This document shows positions 6,917 through 9,999 of a stretch of DNA of 9,999 nucleotides, one piece after another. A program made the translations under genes and the position numbers. The stretch lies in NCBI GenBank assembly GCA_902489965.1, contig CABUCA010000069.1, positions 1 through 9,999 on the forward strand, given 5' to 3'. Origin of the DNA: an uncultured Collinsella sp. GTDB taxonomy: Bacteria; Actinomycetota; Coriobacteriia; Coriobacteriales; Coriobacteriaceae. The notes under the pieces were generated by a model. That model did not search any database, had not been told where the DNA came from, and saw only the letters and a program-made list of their open reading frames with translations. Each line of letters opens with the position of its first letter. The first letter of the stretch is position 1.

Positions 6917-6995
6917 CTATCTGACTCGCTTTTGCCTTCTAAAGTGGGCCGTTGCGCCGCGTCTTCCTCGGAATTGCAAAGCTTTTTCTTTTATT

Positions 6996-7025
6996 TTGAT
7001 AGCCCGTGGTGCACTTGGGTATAAT
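6996..7025 (+). promoter_or_regulatory. Promoter of the tRNA-Arg gene
   Basis: TTGATA (6996-7001, five of six consensus -35 bases) and a perfect TATAAT (7020-7025) are separated by 18 nt. The predicted start near 7032 is only about 5 nt before the tRNA 5' end. It is preceded by a T-rich stretch (6982-6997). This is the strongest housekeeping-sigma promoter in the window and fits a highly expressed stable RNA. Confidence 0.85.
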
Positions 7026-7036
7026 GCCAAACGTTG

Positions 7037-7113
7037 GCCCTATTAGCTCAGGGGATTAGAGCGTCTGCCTCCGGAGCAGAAGGCCGTTGGTTCGAATCCA
7101 ACATGGGGCACCA
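7037..7113 (+). tRNA. tRNA-Arg (anticodon CCG)
   Basis: A complete cloverleaf of 77 nt can be drawn. Acceptor GCCCTAT (7037-7043) pairs with ATGGGGC (7103-7109) with one G-U; A73 is at 7110, and CCA is encoded at 7111-7113. The D stem is GCTC/GAGC, the anticodon stem TCTGC/GCAGA around the loop CTCCGGA, giving anticodon CCG, and the T arm is GTTGG/CCAAC with the TTCGAAT loop. It reads CGG arginine codons. Single-gene unit with its own promoter and terminator. Confidence 0.97.
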
Positions 7114-7124
7114 TCGAACGTAAG

Positions 7125-7161
7125 ACCGTCCGAACCTCGCATGGTCCGGGCGGTTTTTTTT
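7125..7161 (+). terminator. Intrinsic terminator after tRNA-Arg
   Basis: ACCGTCCGAACC (7125-7136) pairs with GGTCCGGGCGGT (7143-7154) in 11 of 12 positions (one G-U, one A-C mismatch) around a 6-nt loop, followed by eight T residues (7154-7161). It lies 11 nt after the tRNA 3' end. It ends only 28 nt before the chosen ATPase start, so it must either be partly bypassed or the ATPase has a promoter inside it. Confidence 0.9.
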
Positions 7162-7189
7162 ATACCGACGCGACGTGATGGGACGTGGT

Positions 7190-9913
7190 ATGGCAGCAAC
7201 GGATATCGAGCGCGGACTCTCGACCGCCGAGGTCGAGGAGCGCATCGCCGCCGGTAAGATCAACCGCAACATGGAGCTCAAGACCAAGTCGGTCAAAGAG
7301 CTCATCATCGAGAACCTCTGCACGCTGTTCAATTTGATCAACGTGATCTTGGCGTTCCTGGTCATTTTGACCGGTTCGTTTAAGAACCTGACGTTCCTGT
7401 TTGTGGTGTTCCTTAATACCGCTATTGGCGTCATTCAATCCATGCGGTCCAAGAAGATGGTCGATAAGCTCACGCTGCTGACCTCTAAGAAGGCCATCGC
7501 GGTGCGCGACGGTGACGAGGTGGAGCTCGACTTGGACCAGATCGTGCTCGACGACATCATCCGCCTGGGGCGCGGCGACCAGATTCCCGCTGACGCCGTG
7601 GTGGTTTCGGGCGAGGCGCTCGTGAACGAGAGCCTGCTGACGGGCGAGAGCGACCTTATCAAGAAACAGCCCGGTTCCGAGCTCATGAGCGGCAGCTTTA
7701 TCGACTCGGGCCTGCTGCGCGCTCGCGTGATCCATGTCGGCGCCGACAACTACGTGGCTAAGATCAATAACGAGGCCAAATACGTCAAAAAGGTCAATTC
7801 CGAGATCATGAACGCGCTTAACGCCATCGTGCGCTTTGCGAGCATCATCATGATCCCGCTCGGTTTGGCGTTGTTTGCCTCGAGTGTGAGCGAGCTGTGG
7901 GATGCCGCGGGAACCCCGGGCGATAGCGCGCTTTCGTGGTGCTTCTCCGAGCTGTTGGCTGGTCATGTGCCTTCGTCGGCGCTGCTGTCCACGGTGGGTG
8001 CCCTGCTGGGCATGATCCCGCAAGGCCTGGTGCTGCTGACCTCGTCGGTGCTCGCCATCGCCACGGTGCGCCTGGCCCGCCGCAAGGTGCTGGCACAGCA
8101 GCTCTACTGCATCGAGACGCTCGCTCGCGTCGACGTGCTGTGCCTGGACAAGACGGGCACCATCACGTCGGGCCGTATGGAGGTCGAGGGCACGTATCCG
8201 CTGCCGGTTGAGGGCGTGAGCCTAGACGCCGGCTCGGACGAGGCGGCCGTTCCCGTCGATACCACGGTGCTCGATTTTGCGCTGGCTAACGTCGCGCGTG
8301 CGACTTCGGCCGATGCCAACGAGACCTGCCAGGCGCTGCTCAACTATTACGCCGATCGCCCGGTCGAGGTGTCTGAGCCGCTGTCGGTCATTCCGTTCTC
8401 GTCCTCCAAAAAGTGGAGCGGCGCGTCGTTTGCGCAGGGCTCCTATGTGATGGGTGCGGCGCAGTTTGTGCTCTCCGATCGTGTGTTTTCGCAGGTCGAG
8501 AACCGTGTCGCCGAGCTTGCCGATACCTGCCGCGTGCTCGTGGTGGCGCGCGTGGACGGCTTTACGCCCGATGGCGATATGGTGGGCGAGGCCGAGCCCG
8601 TGGGCTTTGTGACCATCCGCGATGAGATTCGTACCTCGGCGGCCGAGACTATCGGCTACTTTAACGAGCAAGGCGTGACCCTCAACGTGATCAGTGGCGA
8701 CGACCCGCGTACGGTGTCGTCGATCGCGCGCGTGGTGGGCGTGCCGGGGGCGGACGCTTATGTGGACGCCACGACGCTCGATACGCCGGCCAAGCTCGAT
8801 GCCGCAGTGGACCGCTACCATGTCTTTGGTCGTGTGACCCCGCAGCAGAAGCGCGAGCTCGTGCAGGCGCTCAAACGCCGCGAGCACACCGTGGCCATGA
8901 CGGGCGACGGCGTCAACGACGTGCTGGCGCTCAAGGAGGCCGACTGCTCCGTGGCCATGGCGGCCGGCTCTGATGCCGCGCGCAACGTGGCCGAGATCGT
9001 ACTCGTCGACAACGACTTTGCCTCGATGCCCGCCGTGGTGGCCGAGGGCCGTCGCTCCATCAACAACCTGCAGCGTTCGGCCTCACTGTTCCTGACCAAG
9101 ACGCTGTTCTCGATGGGCCTGGCGGCGCTGTGCATCGCGCTGCCGCCGTACCCCTTCGAGCCCATCCAGATGACACTCATCAACTTCTTCTGCATCGGCG
9201 CGCCGGGCTTTGTGTTGGGCCTGGAGCCCAACAACGCCCGCGTGAAGGGGTCATTTTTGACCAACGTGCTCAAGCGTGCACTGCCGGCGTCGATTGCGGT
9301 CATTTTGGCTGCGGCGCTCGATATCTTTGTGGCGCGCGTGTTTGGTTTTAGCCAGCTCACGCTGTCTACGATGTGCCTGCTTACGTCGTGTGCGGCGAGC
9401 GTCAGCCTGATCTGGCGCATCTCGCAGCCTCTCACGCCCTTACGTGTGGTGCTCTTTGTGTTTGTAGTCGCCGGCATCCTGACGGGGGTTATCGGATTCC
9501 CGAAGCTGCTGTCTATTGCCAACCTGACGATGGGTCAGATGGTTATCTTGGCTGTCATCGTGGTCTTTACCTGCTCGGTGTTCTTTAAGCTCGCCACGAT
9601 GATGGATTCGCTCAAGCCGCGTCGTCGTCATGCCGCAACTGGTTTTGGCCGCGGTGTGCGCGTCCGCCTGGGTCGCGGTGGCGGCAAGGTGAGCTCGACG
9701 GGTTCGACGGCCGAGCGTTTTGCCAAGCGCGTCGCCGCCGATATGGCGCAGCGACGCGAAGACCGCACCGCTCGCGAGGCCGAGGCCCGCGCACTCGAGG
9801 GCGTGGCCCAGGCCCAGCCCAAGAAAAAGAAGTCCACGGGAGCCAAGCGCTCCCGCGTAACCAAGTCCGCCCAAGGCATCAAAGTCTCGATGCCCAAGAA
9901 TAAGAAGAAGTAG
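7190..9913 (+). CDS. P-type cation-transporting ATPase, CtpE-like, with basic C-terminal tail
   Basis: Membrane pump driven by ATP through an aspartyl-phosphate intermediate; 907 residues from ATG 7190. Seen: helices M1-M2 (about 44-84), actuator domain with TGES (151-154), M3-M4 (about 213-291), the phosphorylation motif DKTGT with Asp320, KKWSG (407-411) in the nucleotide domain, GDDPRT (503-508), TGDGVND (571-577), then six more helices from about 630 to 801. There is no N-terminal heavy-metal domain and no CPC motif, so it is not a P1B pump. M4 reads GMIPQGLVLLTS (274-285), where the related M. tuberculosis CtpE calcium pump and P2 pumps, as I recall, have PEGL. M6 reads INFFCIGAPGF and lacks the Asp of the SERCA site. 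The ion is therefore unknown; Ca2+ is a guess from CtpE. Residues 809-907 form a Lys/Arg-rich tail without family counterpart known to me. Start choice: ATG 7190 has GGGA 6 nt upstream; GTG 7175 and ATG 7178 in the same frame have no ribosome binding site. Confidence 0.93.
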   Translation: MAATDIERGLSTAEVEERIAAGKINRNMELKTKSVKELIIENLCTLFNLINVILAFLVILTGSFKNLTFLFVVFLNTAIGVIQSMRSKKMVDKLTLLTSKKAIAVRDGDEVELDLDQIVLDDIIRLGRGDQIPADAVVVSGEALVNESLLTGESDLIKKQPGSELMSGSFIDSGLLRARVIHVGADNYVAKINNEAKYVKKVNSEIMNALNAIVRFASIIMIPLGLALFASSVSELWDAAGTPGDSALSWCFSELLAGHVPSSALLSTVGALLGMIPQGLVLLTSSVLAIATVRLARRKVLAQQLYCIETLARVDVLCLDKTGTITSGRMEVEGTYPLPVEGVSLDAGSDEAAVPVDTTVLDFALANVARATSADANETCQALLNYYADRPVEVSEPLSVIPFSSSKKWSGASFAQGSYVMGAAQFVLSDRVFSQVENRVAELADTCRVLVVARVDGFTPDGDMVGEAEPVGFVTIRDEIRTSAAETIGYFNEQGVTLNVISGDDPRTVSSIARVVGVPGADAYVDATTLDTPAKLDAAVDRYHVFGRVTPQQKRELVQALKRREHTVAMTGDGVNDVLALKEADCSVAMAAGSDAARNVAEIVLVDNDFASMPAVVAEGRRSINNLQRSASLFLTKTLFSMGLAALCIALPPYPFEPIQMTLINFFCIGAPGFVLGLEPNNARVKGSFLTNVLKRALPASIAVILAAALDIFVARVFGFSQLTLSTMCLLTSCAASVSLIWRISQPLTPLRVVLFVFVVAGILTGVIGFPKLLSIANLTMGQMVILAVIVVFTCSVFFKLATMMDSLKPRRRHAATGFGRGVRVRLGRGGGKVSSTGSTAERFAKRVAADMAQRREDRTAREAEARALEGVAQAQPKKKKSTGAKRSRVTKSAQGIKVSMPKNKKK

Positions 9914-9930
9914 TTTGCGGCCGGTATCCC

Positions 9931-9955
9931 GGGGTAGTCAATTTGGGACGTGTCT
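9931..9955 (+). repeat. Diverged copy of the aroC-pheA repeat unit
   Basis: This 25-nt stretch matches the outer part of the repeat arm beginning at 1195 in 22 of 25 positions, sharing GGGGTAGT, AATTTGGGACG and a final CT. It begins 17 nt after the ATPase stop codon. Beyond 9955 the sequence departs from the first element, so either this is a different subfamily or a shorter relic. The opposite arm, if any, lies outside the window. The remaining 9956-9999 shows no gene, and I see no clear terminator for the ATPase. Confidence 0.75.
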
Positions 9956-9999
9956 CTATAGTTTTGTCAACCGCGTGCTTCGCGCCATTTCGGCATGAC

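Noticed and set aside
6833..7036. T-box or known amino acid riboswitch upstream of aroF
   Set aside because: I find no T-box AGGGUGGNACCGCG-like segment and no riboswitch core I recognise; only the hairpin with T-run and a possible alternative pairing are supported.
7160..8023. A 287-codon minus-strand frame opposite the ATPase 5' part
   Set aside because: Antisense shadow of a gene with full P-type ATPase motifs; no domain recognised.
1..9999. CRISPR array, phage genes, toxin-antitoxin or defence genes
   Set aside because: No regularly spaced direct repeats and no proteins of these types; everything outside the named genes is short intergenic sequence.

Overview
The window looks like a piece of chromosome from a high-GC Gram-positive of the class Coriobacteriia, most likely Collinsella or a close relative. 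The basis is the strongly G/C-biased third codon positions, the protein sequences (a mix of actinobacterial and clostridial flavours), a tRNA gene with an encoded CCA, and a palindromic intergenic repeat that I recall from, but cannot check against, Collinsella genomes. The genus is inference.

Bases 1-6832, minus strand, hold one tight aromatic amino acid operon, read right to left: aroF (DAHP synthase, type I-beta), tyrA (prephenate dehydrogenase), aroB (3-dehydroquinate synthase), aroA (EPSP synthase), aroC (chorismate synthase), pheA (fused chorismate mutase/prephenate dehydratase/ACT), and the first seven codons of a further gene cut by the left edge. Together they cover the entry step from erythrose 4-phosphate and PEP, dehydroquinate formation, the last two steps to chorismate, and both branches towards phenylalanine and tyrosine. 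The three middle shikimate steps (aroD/aroQ, aroE, aroK) are not visible; the cut gene could be one of them. Gene junctions run from a 7-nt overlap to 36 nt, with one exception: 169 nt between aroC and pheA, of which 127 nt is a large inverted repeat made of two 37-nt units.

Bases 6833-7036 form the divergent control region between the aro operon (leftward) and a tRNA gene (rightward). On the operon side it holds an intrinsic-terminator-shaped hairpin only about 35 nt before the aroF start codon, which looks like a transcriptional attenuator. An 8-nt segment further upstream could pair with the terminator's 3' arm. On the tRNA side there is a near-consensus promoter.

Bases 7037-7161 are tRNA-Arg(CCG) and its terminator. 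Directly behind it, 7190-9913 (+) encodes a ten-helix P-type ATPase of the CtpE-like group with an unusual highly basic C-terminal tail of about 100 residues. The last 86 bases are non-coding and contain a diverged copy of the repeat unit found between aroC and pheA. The window is mainly a well-organised housekeeping region. Its points of interest are the repeat family, the aro leader, and details of the ATPase.
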